A stretch of 64,000 bases of DNA, taken from positions 76,549,268 through 76,613,267 of the forward strand of contig NC_089981.1 in NCBI RefSeq assembly GCF_036417845.1. Direction: 5' to 3'. Below the pieces are notes generated by a model that was not told where the DNA came from, did not search any database, and worked only from the letters and a program-made list of their open reading frames with translations. The stretch's first letter is position 1. The number at the start of each line of letters is the position of its first letter. The DNA comes from Apteryx mantelli. Taxonomy: Eukaryota > Chordata > Aves > Apterygiformes > Apterygidae. Of the stretch, positions 26,901-37,198 are shown in pieces. The position numbers and the translations under genes were made by a program.

Positions 26901-28286
26901 GATCTATTTCATGGTGCTATTTACGAGGAAAATTTCCAGTGCATTTAATAGAGTTTTTATCAGTTTAATCCCAATCAAATCCCCACCCCAAAATTAATAG
27001 AACAGTTGTCTTTCCATGCAATGTGAGATCACTATAGCTTACATTACCAAAAATTATTTTTATTTTCACAATAATTACTTCCATCAGAAAATGGCATGTA
27101 ATTACAAGTGTACATGATAAAGATGTCCAAGAACAGTCTCAGATTAAGTAACCAAAGTCAAGAAAGGAGACGTGACTTAAATGGTGACATAAATAGGTTT
27201 TTGTTGGTGAATGTCAGTGAAAGCTCAGCTTGGTATGCATCCTGCAGAAGCAGAGGACTGATAGGGTAGTAAAAGGAACAGCAAAGTTTATAAAAGACGT
27301 GTTTTATCTTGTATCTCCTTGCATCTTCCTTCAAGAAGCTTCTTTATGTCAACTCAGCATCAGAGCAAGTAGTGCTAGCTGGAGTGCACTCTTGCAAACT
27401 CATTGCTGTGGTGTTTGTACCTTCATTTGGCTGACCACCTCATCTGCCACTAATAAGGTAGCACATGCTGTAAGAGAGTATGAGAGACAAGTGAGGTGCA
27501 GCTGGGATGCTCTTGCATCAGTTCTGTGCTCTTTGCCCAGTCTCTCTCTTGGTCCACGGAGCAGCTCTCGCACTCCTACAGCTCCATTCCTGCCCTGCAG
27601 TGCTCTGCAGCCCTGGGGTGCCCACAGATTTTCCACAGTGTAATACCATGTGTAAAACTAGAGGAAGAAAAGCTGTAGTAGGATCCAGCCTTTGCTGGAG
27701 GATGCCTGCTGCTGTGGGGCCATGTGCCAGGCATGTGGCGTGTGCTGGTAGGGAGGTAGAGGGAGATGTGCTTCCTTGCTCACCCCCTCCATGGTTTTCC
27801 AAAGCAGCCCCAGTGGCCCGTGGCTGGATCAAACCCAGTGGTCTCAGACTAAACTACCTTGCAAGCACAGAATAATCCGGGCAGGTGCGGTCCGAATGCT
27901 GCCAAGGCTAGAGCTGCATCCCAGTGGGGCAGCCCCTCCTCCCACAGGACATCCTTTGGGATGCTCCGGGCCTGCACCCTCACCAAGGGACGATTACATA
28001 GTCTACGGCTACGACAGTGCCTATGAGTTTACTGGACAAATTTGCTCACATATTTAGCCATTGGATTCTCCCAATGGGACTAAAAATTTACCTGAAGTGA
28101 TAGTTGGGCTAATAGGAAATAATAAATTGAAAAAAATAAAGCAAAGAGAAAACAATAATGCTTCAGTTTTTTTTCTCATAGTAAGATAGAGAAGCAATTA
28201 ATCTGAGTGGCAGCGTTTCTGGGAAGACTCAGCAATGCTGATGTTACGTTTGCTTTCCTAATTGCATTCTGTTGGTTTTTCTGTAG

Positions 28287-28350
28287 GTCCAGCTGCCCAG
28301 CGCCAGGTTCAGAATGGTCCCTCACCAGACGAGATGGAAGCACAGAGAAG
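28287..28350 (+). CDS. EVL: EVL exon: linker after the EVH1 domain
   Basis: EVL promotes actin filament elongation at adhesions and leading edges. It recruits profilin-actin and shields barbed ends, and it works as a tetramer. This exon encodes PAAQRQVQNGPSPDEMEAQR after a split Gly codon (its last two bases, GT, open the exon), which closely matches the conserved post-EVH1 linker of vertebrate EVL. The acceptor is ttttctgtag and the donor gtaagt, both strong. It is 64 nt long, entered with one base carried over and left with two bases (AG) that join the next exon to give Arg. The EVH1 domain itself is not in the window, so the gene is 5'-partial here. Read together, this exon and the later constitutive exons give a tail of 299 residues when the large optional exon is skipped. 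Confidence 0.95.
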
Positions 28351-31300
28351 GTAAGTGGAGTTAATGAATTAGGGTAGATTTCTAGTTTGTAACGTGGGTG
28401 TACGTGCAGTCCTTGCTTGCTAACAAGCACTGTTCTTTTTAGTCTTATCTGTTCTATGCTGATTCTGTAATGACTTTTCAAAAGGTGAAGTGAGCTGCAG
28501 CCCTAGGTAAACTCTTTGCTCAAAGGCAAGCATGAGCCATGCTGATGTTCAGAGATAAAGACAAAACCTGTTTAAAAGCAATTTGGAGAGTGTGTTTCTC
28601 AAGCACATTAAGGAAGCCTAACCTTATTCTGTTCTGGATCACTTGCTAGCAGCTGACAGTCATGTTGCCCAGGAAGCATCCTATGGACTACATGCACTCC
28701 TGGTGGTAACTTTGGCCCATCTTGTTTATAGCTACCTCCTATATTGTGTGCAGTTCCTTTTATGAATGTTTTGCTCTAAACCAGGGCCCCTAAACATCCT
28801 GTCATACCCTTCACCTTTACATGTATGTCTAGGCTTAGTGCCACTATTAGACACAGCCTTTTCTCTAGCCTATATGGGTGGTCTCCTTGACATCAAAGAG
28901 AAGGTAGGCAAGAGTTGTGACAAGCCTTCACTGTGTGCCTATCTCCATAATCAAACCATGATGCCCATCTTCTCTTTTCAGCTTTGCTGATGCAGCCAAA
29001 GTTCCTGTAACAGCTGTAGAAATTCTTGTAGCAGCAGTAGAAATTCCTGTCGCAGCAGTATCTTTGCCTTTCTATGCCAACCATAGGACCTATCTATCAA
29101 GTTCTGGACCAGGTCTTCTAGTCTGACCAGTCTGCCTACACTGCATCAGCTGTGTCAAGGCTAATGCAGCGTAGCCATGCCTGTGCTTCCTTGTTGAAGT
29201 ATAGGCTAGTGCACAAAAAAGGACTCTTGTTCCCCATCTCCCTGCTCACTGCAAGTGTGTTTCTCCTGCTGTACAAGAGATGCCACAGAATATTCTGCCA
29301 TAAAACATGTAGCAAATAATTAGAGAGTCTCACTTCCTCAGGAGTATGTTGCAGCACAGGAATCAGGGTCTATTGCAGCTTAGTGCCATGGGATTGTTTA
29401 AATGAGGCAGCTGCATATGCTTTTCTCAGCAGAGATGGGTCAGCAAGAGCGTAGTCAGCCTTCCAGAAGGTTTGGCCTAATGTTTGGTTCAGGTAAGAAA
29501 ATAGCTTTGTAAGGATTTTAGTGGTACTCAGTTGGAAGTTGGTCTGCCTTAGTGACATGACAGACTCTCAGATCTCAGAGGGCTCTGCCTTTGTAGGCTC
29601 AACCTTTAAGCAGGCAAGATCTCTCCCTGTAGGGGTCCAGGGAGCAGCATAGCTTAATATCACATACTCTCAGAGGAGTAGAGATGAAGTGATGCAACAC
29701 ATCATTTGAGTTGATCCTCCACAGCTACCATTCTGACTGGTCCTTATACAAAACCACATATAGGCCAGTTAGGACATGGTCCTTATGTAGGCTATGATAG
29801 GTACTTATGCTTCTGTTATAAATTGCTCTCTATAAGATTCTCTCTTTCCCTCTCCAAAAAGTGCAAGGAAAGTGTAGGGAGATCCTGTGCCTTTATGAAT
29901 AACTCATAATGGCCTGAGATTTAATGGGGATTTATATGTGACTATTAAACAGCTCAGAGGGTAAGAATATTTCACTCAAGATTTGTAAGATTTGTTTTTG
30001 GATAGCTAAACTATCATAAAGGTCAGAGAAGAGATCCTGCTATGCACCTATATGCCACACAGAGGCATAAGGGATGCAGTCTGTCCCTGCAGTCTGATTG
30101 AAAGACCTGGTCCAACTCTTGGTTTAACCAGTGGAAAGTACTGAATGTTCAGACCATCTGAAATTCAAACCTCAAATTTAGGCACCTGCTCCTTGCATTT
30201 AAAGTGTGACCAGCCTAACTGTGAAAAGTTAGAAAAAAAATCCACTGCTATGAGGCACATGGTTCTGGGAAAGCTTATTTTGCTCCGCTGGACTGGAATA
30301 AGCTATGCCAGTAGATGCACTTAGATATTGTTGCATCTGCACTAGGGATTTTTCAGCCTTAGTTATGCTAATGCACTCTTTAAGCATATAGCAGACTTAA
30401 TTTTAAGCCTAGCTTTTTTTGAATATCTTATAAGCAGGCAAGGAAACCAAGTTCTGATAACTACCCTGCAAATCTGTCTGTTTAAAAGGCTTTTCTAAAG
30501 ACCTTTATACAAATGTATAAAGATTATATATATGAAGTCAGAGGCTGTAATTTGTCCCCTCTTATACTTTACTCCTTGTATTCTCTTTAAGCAGGCTTGT
30601 GCAAATCTTGGTCTTTATTTAGTTCCACTGGAATAAATTTGACTTCCTAAGAGTGTAAGGACTTCTCTTTTTAGCATGTGTGGGAGGCTGTGCTTGGCAC
30701 ATATAAACTACATCTGCCCAGGGGCAGGCAGGACAAGCATGAACCCAAAAGACTTCAAGTGACCGTAGTTGACCCTTGCTTCTGAGGAGCAGCCCCATGT
30801 GTGTTTCTGCTCCACAGTGGCTCTGGTGACTAGGAGACATCTTACTGATCTTTCTTTCCAGGTCTGTCAGGGCAGAGTTTTCCAAGTCTGTCCTCCAGAT
30901 AAAACTAGAACTTTCCCCAGGTTTAAAGAGGAGAATATACATGTCAGGTTGTTCTTCATCATCAAATTTTGTTAATAAGGGCCAAGCTTTTGTAGAGGAC
31001 AGTATGCTTAGGAAATTCTTAATGCATGTGTTTACAACTGAAATTTTAGCAGTGTGGCTTATGCTGTTGTCTAGGTGATTAGCACATAACCGGCAAATAA
31101 GAGCCAGGATATGTGTTGAAGGAAAGATTTCTATTAGATTTAAATTGTCATTGTTCTAATGCAGCCAGTATAATCTGTATATCGCAGTTTCAGCCAGCTA
31201 AGACTGCTCCTCAAAACTGTTTCCCCTTTGCACATGCAGTAATTTTCTCAGGTACCTATAATGGTTTTCCAGAAATTTCTGGTTTTCTGTAGATTGCATG

Positions 31301-32798
31301 TCTTGAACATAAAATCAGTTTAGGATTGATCCCTCCGTAGTGAATAATTATAATAATTGATTTTCCTGTCTCTTCTATTGAATTAGGATTGAAATGTAGG
31401 AAGTTTGTTTTTGCAAACGAAGGCATTTTTTTTTCCTACATAACATGGGATTTATTTTTCTGGACTTTTTTTTCTAGCAAAACCTTTTATTTATAAATAA
31501 GATAAAATTATTTAAACTTGCTGATTCATTTAAAAGTACAAGTAAACAAAAATGCAACAGGGAGACCTTTCTAAAATGTTTTATTACCTAATGAGTCCAA
31601 ATAGAAGTGTTGCCTGTAGTTAAGCAGGCCTTAATGTTCAGAATATGAAATAAGCTTCTTGCAGAAAAAAGAAGTGATTATGCAGTCAGTCATGGCTAGT
31701 CCAGATATATGTGTAACAAACTCAAGGCAAACTTGGCTTAGAAATCGTGGAAGAACATTAGAATAGACATTATTACCAAGTGCTCCATTAAGGTAGTTTC
31801 AGAGTTGTGTTTTAGTATTTTTGAAATTTGTAGTACATATCCATGTGTGTGGCAAAAACTCTGCCAAATACTCTAGTTTTTAGCTATTAATCTTTTTAAC
31901 TAAATAAGTGTCAGGGAGAGTTTATCACAGGGGTAACAGGGAAAGCCATTTCTGCTGAAGTGTTACAGCGTGAGAGAGAAGACCTCTGGTGAGAGATACT
32001 GGGAACTGCACATCTTGGGAAAGTGGAGCCTGAGAAAATGCTTCTCCCGTGGTGGTTCAGTGCCTGGCAGAGCATGTTTCTTACACGAAGCCAGTCTGGT
32101 TAACCGTTGCACTAGGAACCCATGATGGGAAGGATGCAAAAAAGCAGCGGAGTAGTTATGTGATCAGCATTTATCAAGGAAACCCAGGAGTCCTGGTCCT
32201 CATGGCCCTGCTGCCCTCTCACAGATATAGCTGTTTCGGGGTATTACACGAGCAGGCTTTCAGCCAGGCTATCCAATAACTTGCTCACCTGCAAAACTTT
32301 GCTGGCTCAACAAAGGGCTTTGTTGTGCAGCTGTACAAAGTGGGTTTTGTACAGTCAGCAGCTAAACACAGATCAGACTTCCAACTACAGGTCCTTCAGG
32401 TTGCAGATTTGTAAAAGCCTCAGTAATGTGTTGTTTTATGCAAGATGTCCCTTACTTTTCACTGGAATTCCTTGTAGTTAACTACATGCTTAATTTCTGT
32501 CCTGTCCTGGGACCTGAGATACTACAGTACTTTCTTATTGACTATTCCACATGCAAAATTAAGGAATTATCTTGCATGGATTAACCAATCCCTAAAACAA
32601 GCATTTGCTGTATCCTGCAGGTGCTGGACCCTGTTCCAATTTCATGTTTCCAGGTCCATCTTTCAGGAATGGCATTTCTGTAAGGGACTGGCTCACACCA
32701 CCCAAAACTTATGGCTTGAGGGCTTCTCAATGTATAAAGCTTTTACTAAAAATTATAAAAAATACATAACGATTGAGGTTTTTTCATTGTTCTTTTAG
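28351..32798 (+). other. EVL: EVL intron
   Basis: Intron of 4448 nt with gtaagt at its start and ttcttttag at its end. It contains a three-copy 21-bp tandem repeat (29001-29063). No exon, RNA gene or transposon was recognised in the rest. Confidence 0.9.
29001..29063. repeat. Three-copy 21-bp tandem repeat
   Basis: Units at 29001-29021, 29022-29042 and 29043-29063 share the pattern (G/A)TTCYTGTARCAGCWGTAGAA with a few substitutions, and the third unit degrades at its end. The period is a multiple of three, so both strands stay open locally and produce repetitive short ORFs. Confidence 0.85.
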
Positions 32799-32860
32799 AC
32801 AAGTGATGGAGCAGCAGCAACAGCGCCAGGAATCTCTGGAAAGAAGAACCTCTACCACAG
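32799..32860 (+). CDS. EVL: EVL exon: Gln-rich segment with RRTS site (GC splice donor)
   Basis: This exon encodes QVMEQQQQRQESLERRTSTT and ends one base into the next codon. The segment corresponds to the short charged and Gln-rich stretch of EVL that parallels the LERER repeats of ENAH/Mena. RRTS is a protein kinase A consensus, the known regulatory phosphosite of the family at this position (Ser157 in VASP). The acceptor is ttcttttag. To keep the frame into either downstream partner (34156 or 36969) the exon must end at 32860, so the intron starts with gcacgt, a GC donor. The nearby GT at 32865 would shift the frame into early stops. Length is 62 nt. Confidence 0.92.
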
Positions 32861-34155
32861 GCACGTATCAAATACATGGGAACAAAGCAGATATATTCTT
32901 CTCCCTGCCTGCCTCCTCTAGCTGTAGTTGGGGTTTTTTTGTGATATTATAGAAGAACTAGACTGCTAAAAATGGTTATAGTTGTGATGCAATTTTAAAG
33001 CATTTTCAGCAAGAGACTTCAATGTGTTTGGGCAATGTGGTGTGTCACAGAGGCTTGGGTCCTGGGCGTGCAGGTGGAGCTAGGCAGATTTTGCATCTAG
33101 CAAAATTTGTATGGCAGAGGAAGATTTTTGGTGTACAAAGGGAGCCTGGCCAGGCTTCTGGAGAACAAGTAACACAGCACCTGGCAAATTGACTCTGTGA
33201 TGCAAGGGGATGGTGGTATGAAGTGGTGGACATGCTGGTTGTGCCAGGTCAGGGGCTCTCCATCGCTCTGCAGCACAAAGCCAAACACAGCACAGAAGAA
33301 AATACAGCCCTACTTTTTCATCAGTGGGGATTTTGCAATAAGAAAGTGAGGAGTCTTGTATGAGCATAATGGAAAAAATGTATATATTTAATGAGCTTAC
33401 AAAAATCTTCTATAGCATATTAAGTTGCACGAAGCTGAGAGAAGAGATGACAGGAATAGTTTATAGCCACAGAGTATGGCTTTGCCTGTGTGTAAGAAGG
33501 CAGAAAGCAAGCCACAATGGTTTTGTTTTGACTTTTGTTTTGAATATTAGAGTGTTTTTTTTTCATTAATCTGGCAACACACAGGAAAATTTTTCCTCAG
33601 CCGTTGTAACTTTTTAGTTTTTGACTTGAAACCAGCTCAGAGTTACACACGTGCTGTGGCCAGCGACAGACGTTGCTGAGCTCTGTTTGGGCCGACGTTA
33701 TCGTGTACGATTCTGCATCGGTGAAACTGAGATGCTGCCCCAGTGCCTGCAGGGAGGGCGGCACAGCGTCGCTGGGGGGTTCCTGGCTGCCCGCCCTGCC
33801 GCACGCCCAGCGGCAGCAGCCTGCCGCTGCACTCAAAGTGTCGCTTGCCGCTGTCCGTGGAGCAACGGTAGCGTTCGTAATTCTGACTCAGCTACATGTA
33901 GGCCTCGAAGAAGTGTTAAAGCACAAAGTCCAGCCTTTGCTGCGAGGATCGAGTCTTTGCACAGCTCTCCGTTTCTGGAGTTTGTTGGAAATCCCTAAAC
34001 CAGTGGTTTTTTGCACCATCTTCTCTTTGCCTTGTTTGAGTTTCTGTTTGCATTTGCTTTGCAATTCCTTTTTTTTTTTATGCCACTTTGCCTTGTTTTC
34101 ATTCCTTGCTGCATATCCATTTTATTCTTTCCATTTTTCTTTTCTGTTCTTTTAG
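32861..34155 (+). other. EVL: EVL intron before the large optional exon
   Basis: GC-AG intron of 1295 nt when the large exon is used. A CpG-rich patch lies at about 33651-33910. The last 140 or so bases (34013-34155) form a long pyrimidine-dominated tract full of TTCT and TCTT motifs that ends in tcttttag. If the large exon is skipped, the intron runs to 36968. Confidence 0.8.
33651..33910. promoter_or_regulatory. CpG-rich patch just upstream of the large EVL exon
   Basis: About 260 bp with frequent CG dinucleotides (around GCCGACGTTATCGTGTACG and GGAGCAACGGTAGCGTTCG) in an otherwise AT-rich intron. It could be an internal promoter or a decayed exon. No product is recognised, and the 160-codon ORF through it ends in the stop that forms the acceptor at 34153-34155. 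Confidence 0.3.
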
Positions 34156-35034
34156 TTTCCACCCTTCAGATAAGTGTGTGCTCTCCCCCCTCTCACCACC
34201 AGTCTCCTCCTCCTGACTACAGTAACTGCAGTGCTCCTGCCTCGGCTGGTGCTGCCCCTCCACCACCACCCTGTGCCAAAGTTGTCTCTTCAGCATCTGC
34301 TGCCCCTCAGCCCACTAGTAAAACCTCTTTCAGATCCTCCCGGATAGCCAAAAAGCCCCCACAGCTTCTCCACAGACATTCAGCCTCTGAGCTGTCACCA
34401 TCCCCAAGTTCCTCCTCTCTGGCCTGGCCGAACCACAGGACTGTAATGCAAAGCATCAAGCAAATCTCGCTCTCTCCACCACCACCCTCTCCTTCCCACT
34501 TTCCCTTCATCTCTTGCCAGCCTCTCAGGCGCTCCTCTCTTCCATACTCTCCTCAGTCTTCTGCTTCTCCCATCCCAAATGCACCACTTGCCCAGAAGGG
34601 CTTTCTCCTGCAGCCGCATATTCCAGTCATCCTGCCTGTGATTCCTGTCCTGCACGACAGGCTCAGAGGATCCACAGGTAAAACTGGCCAGGAAACCTCA
34701 GCAAACATATGTCTAAATGGCCATCCTGAAGCCACACTAACAGGACAAATTCCTTTAGGCTCCTCTACAACCCAGGTGCAAAGTGCAGATGGATCCTTCT
34801 TCTCACACCCAGAAGCTATGCCCACCTCCCAGCTGCCCCTGATAGCCAGCCCTCCTGGCTGCTTTAGCCAGGCTTCCTCTCAGTCCTCCCACCCACTCTG
34901 TCATCCTCCACAGCACTTGCATCAGCCCATGTCACACTCTTTTCCATTACCTCCCCCGTACGCTGCTGTATCGGAGGTGACCATGTCCAAGAGGACCCCT
35001 CCTTACATGACTTCATCAACCATTTCCCACTTGA
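34156..35034 (+). CDS. EVL: Large optional EVL exon, 293 codons, Ser/Pro-rich (candidate counterpart of the ENAH neural exon)
   Basis: An 879-nt stretch with no stop in the EVL frame, bounded by a good acceptor (tcttttag) and a consensus donor (gtaagt at 35035). It is phase-symmetric: it is entered and left with one base of a codon, so it can be included or skipped without changing the frame. Included, the junctions read RRTSTT-VSTLQIS and ISHLS-PALPPGH. The 293 residues are rich in Ser, Pro and Gln. Features include a PPPPP run at residues 35-39, basic phosphosite-like motifs HRHS (73-76) and RRSS (125-128), and FPLPPPY at 263-269, which fits both an EVH1-ligand pattern and a PPxY WW-domain ligand. 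No globular domain or membrane segment is seen. In ENAH/Mena a large neural-specific exon sits at the corresponding place, between the LERER region and the proline-rich core. I infer, but cannot show, common ancestry. The commonly described mammalian EVL lacks such a segment. Expression is unproven from sequence alone. Confidence 0.8.
34941..34961 (+). other. EVL: FPLPPPY motif within the large EVL exon
   Basis: Codons for Phe-Pro-Leu-Pro-Pro-Pro-Tyr. FPLPP approximates the FPxPhiP pattern bound by EVH1 domains of Ena/VASP proteins, and PPPY fits the PPxY pattern bound by class I WW domains. Binding is inferred from pattern only. Confidence 0.6.
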
Positions 35035-36968
35035 GTAAGTACTTATTTTGACTGAGTTGTGACCTGTAAAAAGCATTAGCTTTGAACTATTTTAAAAGCC
35101 CCATTCGCACTGCCCATGAATGCTGGAAAAAGGCGTGAGAGATCCAAGATGAATCCCGCTGCCCTTGATATCTGAAACCGAGGTGGAGCGGTATAGTACA
35201 CACTCAGGGCTGGTTCAAGGACCTTCAGAGCTAAAAGCAGGACAAAAAGCAAAAGTTTAAAGGCCAGGGCTCTGTAGCTGCTTGTTGTAATGCATAGTCT
35301 TAGCATATTAGCCCAGGAGGTGATTTATATCATCCACCAGAGTCAAATTGCATTTGACAGTGAGCTTGGTACAAAACCTGCAGTCAGCTGGTCCAAACTT
35401 AGCTGATGGGCTCTTCTGAAGTTAGAGGCCAGGTCTACAATAGAACTGTTTTCTATGTAGCAATACTGGTTCAGGTTATGGTTTTTATTCCTTTTTTAAG
35501 TGATATTTCTCTTACCAGCAAAAGATATAACATAAATGTTGTTATAGTTACCCAGAATCCCCTGTGCTTATATAATTTATTTCATTCTAGGAACTCTCTT
35601 CCTGGTATAAACTGTGCATTTACAGCTGAGGGCTTGCCACCGTAACTATTCCAGCAAACCTTTTTTAATGCAGGCAGATCAAGAGCGTGGGACTGTACTT
35701 TGCCTATGGTCTTGATTTCTAGTGCTCATCTAAAGCCTTCTGAGTTAGAACAATTAAGAATAATGCCTGTTTGCAATTCAGATCACACCTTTTGTGAGTT
35801 GGATCCATTCCTATTTATAACCACATATAATGCTTAAATGATGTGCCTAGGAAAGGTAGAAAACAGAGACATTTCCTTCCACTTTCTGCTAAAAGTATTA
35901 TTACCACCACTGTAGGTTCAGTCTTTCGGATGATATAAGTCCTTGAAATCCATTCAGTTCAATAAAGTTAGTTTAAATTTATATCAGTCCGTTATTTTGA
36001 CTCAGTTCAATTTTTGCCTCAGGCTAGCCTCTAATTAGGTGGGTGTAGTTTTGCGATTACAATTAACTATACCCACAATGAATTACTAGCTATTATTTTT
36101 GTGAACCAAATAGGATTTGAAATGTTTAAAGTATTTCTAATAGCAGCCACAGTTCATTACAAGAATGGAATTGGGAGTGTGAAATAACGAGAGAAGTAAC
36201 CACAGAAATAAGGCAGTATTATAAGAAACCTTTCATAAGAAGAAAATCAGACTGCTAATGTTAAATATCATTTCCAAATGTTCCTCAGTCAAATCCTCCC
36301 TCTTTTTCAAAATAATGCTTATTGAACAATCAAACCTGTGATTATATATCAAGAGAAGCCTGTTCTGAGAGAACATAATGTAGGCAAATTCCCTTGTGGT
36401 GGTATATTCATTCAACTGACCCATTATAAATAGGTAAAATGTTGCCACGGAATTAACCACTTTTGATCAACCCCTCAAAGAGTTTGCCACTTTGAGCAAC
36501 TTTGCTGAACCACAGTGTGGTTGGAGCTGGACTCTCACCCCATTATTTTCCAAGATTGGCCGAGGCCGCACACACTCCATTGAACGGAAGGGTGGATGTG
36601 TAGATGTAGCCCACGGTTCTGATGAAATGCTGATTTTAATGATGTCTTCAGAGGTTGCTGGTGCAACTTCTACACATCTGCATGTGGGAAGGTACAGCAG
36701 AGGCCTCTGTCTTCTGTTGATTTTGGCACAGAATAAAACAGTAGCCTGGCTCGAGAGAGAAAGAGGGAGACAGCTTGTTTATTAGTTACAGGACCCAACT
36801 GTAGCTGATTCACCATGGATGCATTCACCATTCGTCATCCCTCTGAATGCTTGGTGCCTCCTTGCATTGGGCACTGGTTGCACAGTCACTTCATGGCCCT
36901 GAAAAAGAGAACATGACGTTGCTCATGAGCCTGTTGTTCATGTGTGATTCATATTCTCTGCGTTTCAG
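35035..36968 (+). other. EVL: EVL intron between the large exon and the proline-rich exon
   Basis: Intron of 1934 nt (gtaagt to gtttcag). An AATAAA at 35961-35966 could serve a read-through terminal-exon isoform. No other exon or repeat was recognised. Confidence 0.85.
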
Positions 36969-37198
36969 GCCCAGCACTTCCACCAGGTCATCCCAGTGCT
37001 GCTGCTGCGATCCCTGCTTCGTCTGGGGGACCCCCGCCTCCGCCGCCGCCCCCCGTACCTCCGCCGCCCATGGGAGCTGCGCCCCCTCCACCACCCCCGC
37101 TGCCAGCCGGCGCCGGCCAAGCGGCTGGCACTGAAGATGGGTCAGTGTCAGGGCTAGCAGCGGCTCTGGCTGGTGCCAAACTAAGGAGAGTTCAACGG
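36969..37198 (+). CDS. EVL: EVL exon: proline-rich core and EVH2 block A (G-actin binding)
   Basis: 230 nt, entered with two bases and ending on a codon boundary before gtaagg. It encodes PALPPGHPS, an Ala-rich spacer, then [15 protein letters not shown] and [11 protein letters not shown], the poly-proline ladders that bind profilin and SH3 or WW domains. It ends with [16 protein letters not shown], the EVH2 block A G-actin-binding motif of Ena/VASP proteins, in which KLRRV is the key basic segment. It is locally very GC-rich because of proline codons. All of this matches vertebrate EVL closely. The acceptor is ctgcgtttcag. Confidence 0.97.

Larger units (their letters stand above)
1..28286 (+). 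other. EVL: Non-coding stretch, inferred EVL intron sequence upstream of the first EVL exon in the window
   Basis: No exon with a recognisable product was found here on either strand. The first EVL exon in the window (28287) encodes the segment directly after the EVH1 domain and begins with a split codon, so a coding exon must lie 5' of it. I looked for the EVH1 exons (the conserved stretches around VMVYDD, INIYHN, FHQWRD and AMLFAL) and saw none, so they are probably left of position 1. The stretch holds CpG-rich clusters, one CR1 fragment, one older CR1-like relic and simple repeats, each listed separately. The many short open frames have no recognisable product and look like chance ORFs. 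The negative result rests on reading by eye; a protein-to-genome alignment would settle it. Confidence 0.6.

Noticed and set aside
1..28286. MIR342 or MIR151B hairpins, which lie in EVL introns in mammals
   Set aside because: I saw no match to the miR-342-3p core (tctcacacagaaatcgc) or to miR-151b (tcgaggagctcac). Reading by eye is not exhaustive, but there is no support for annotating either.
32860..32866. Use of the GT at 32865 as the donor of the RRTS exon
   Set aside because: It shifts the frame into both possible downstream exons: the large exon reaches a stop within about 20 codons and the proline-rich exon loses its conserved sequence.
34011..34155. ATG at 34011 opening a 346-codon ORF with a hydrophobic leader into the large EVL exon
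   Set aside because: The leader is simply the translated polypyrimidine tract of the intron. The acceptor at 34155 and the matching phases show that coding starts at 34156.
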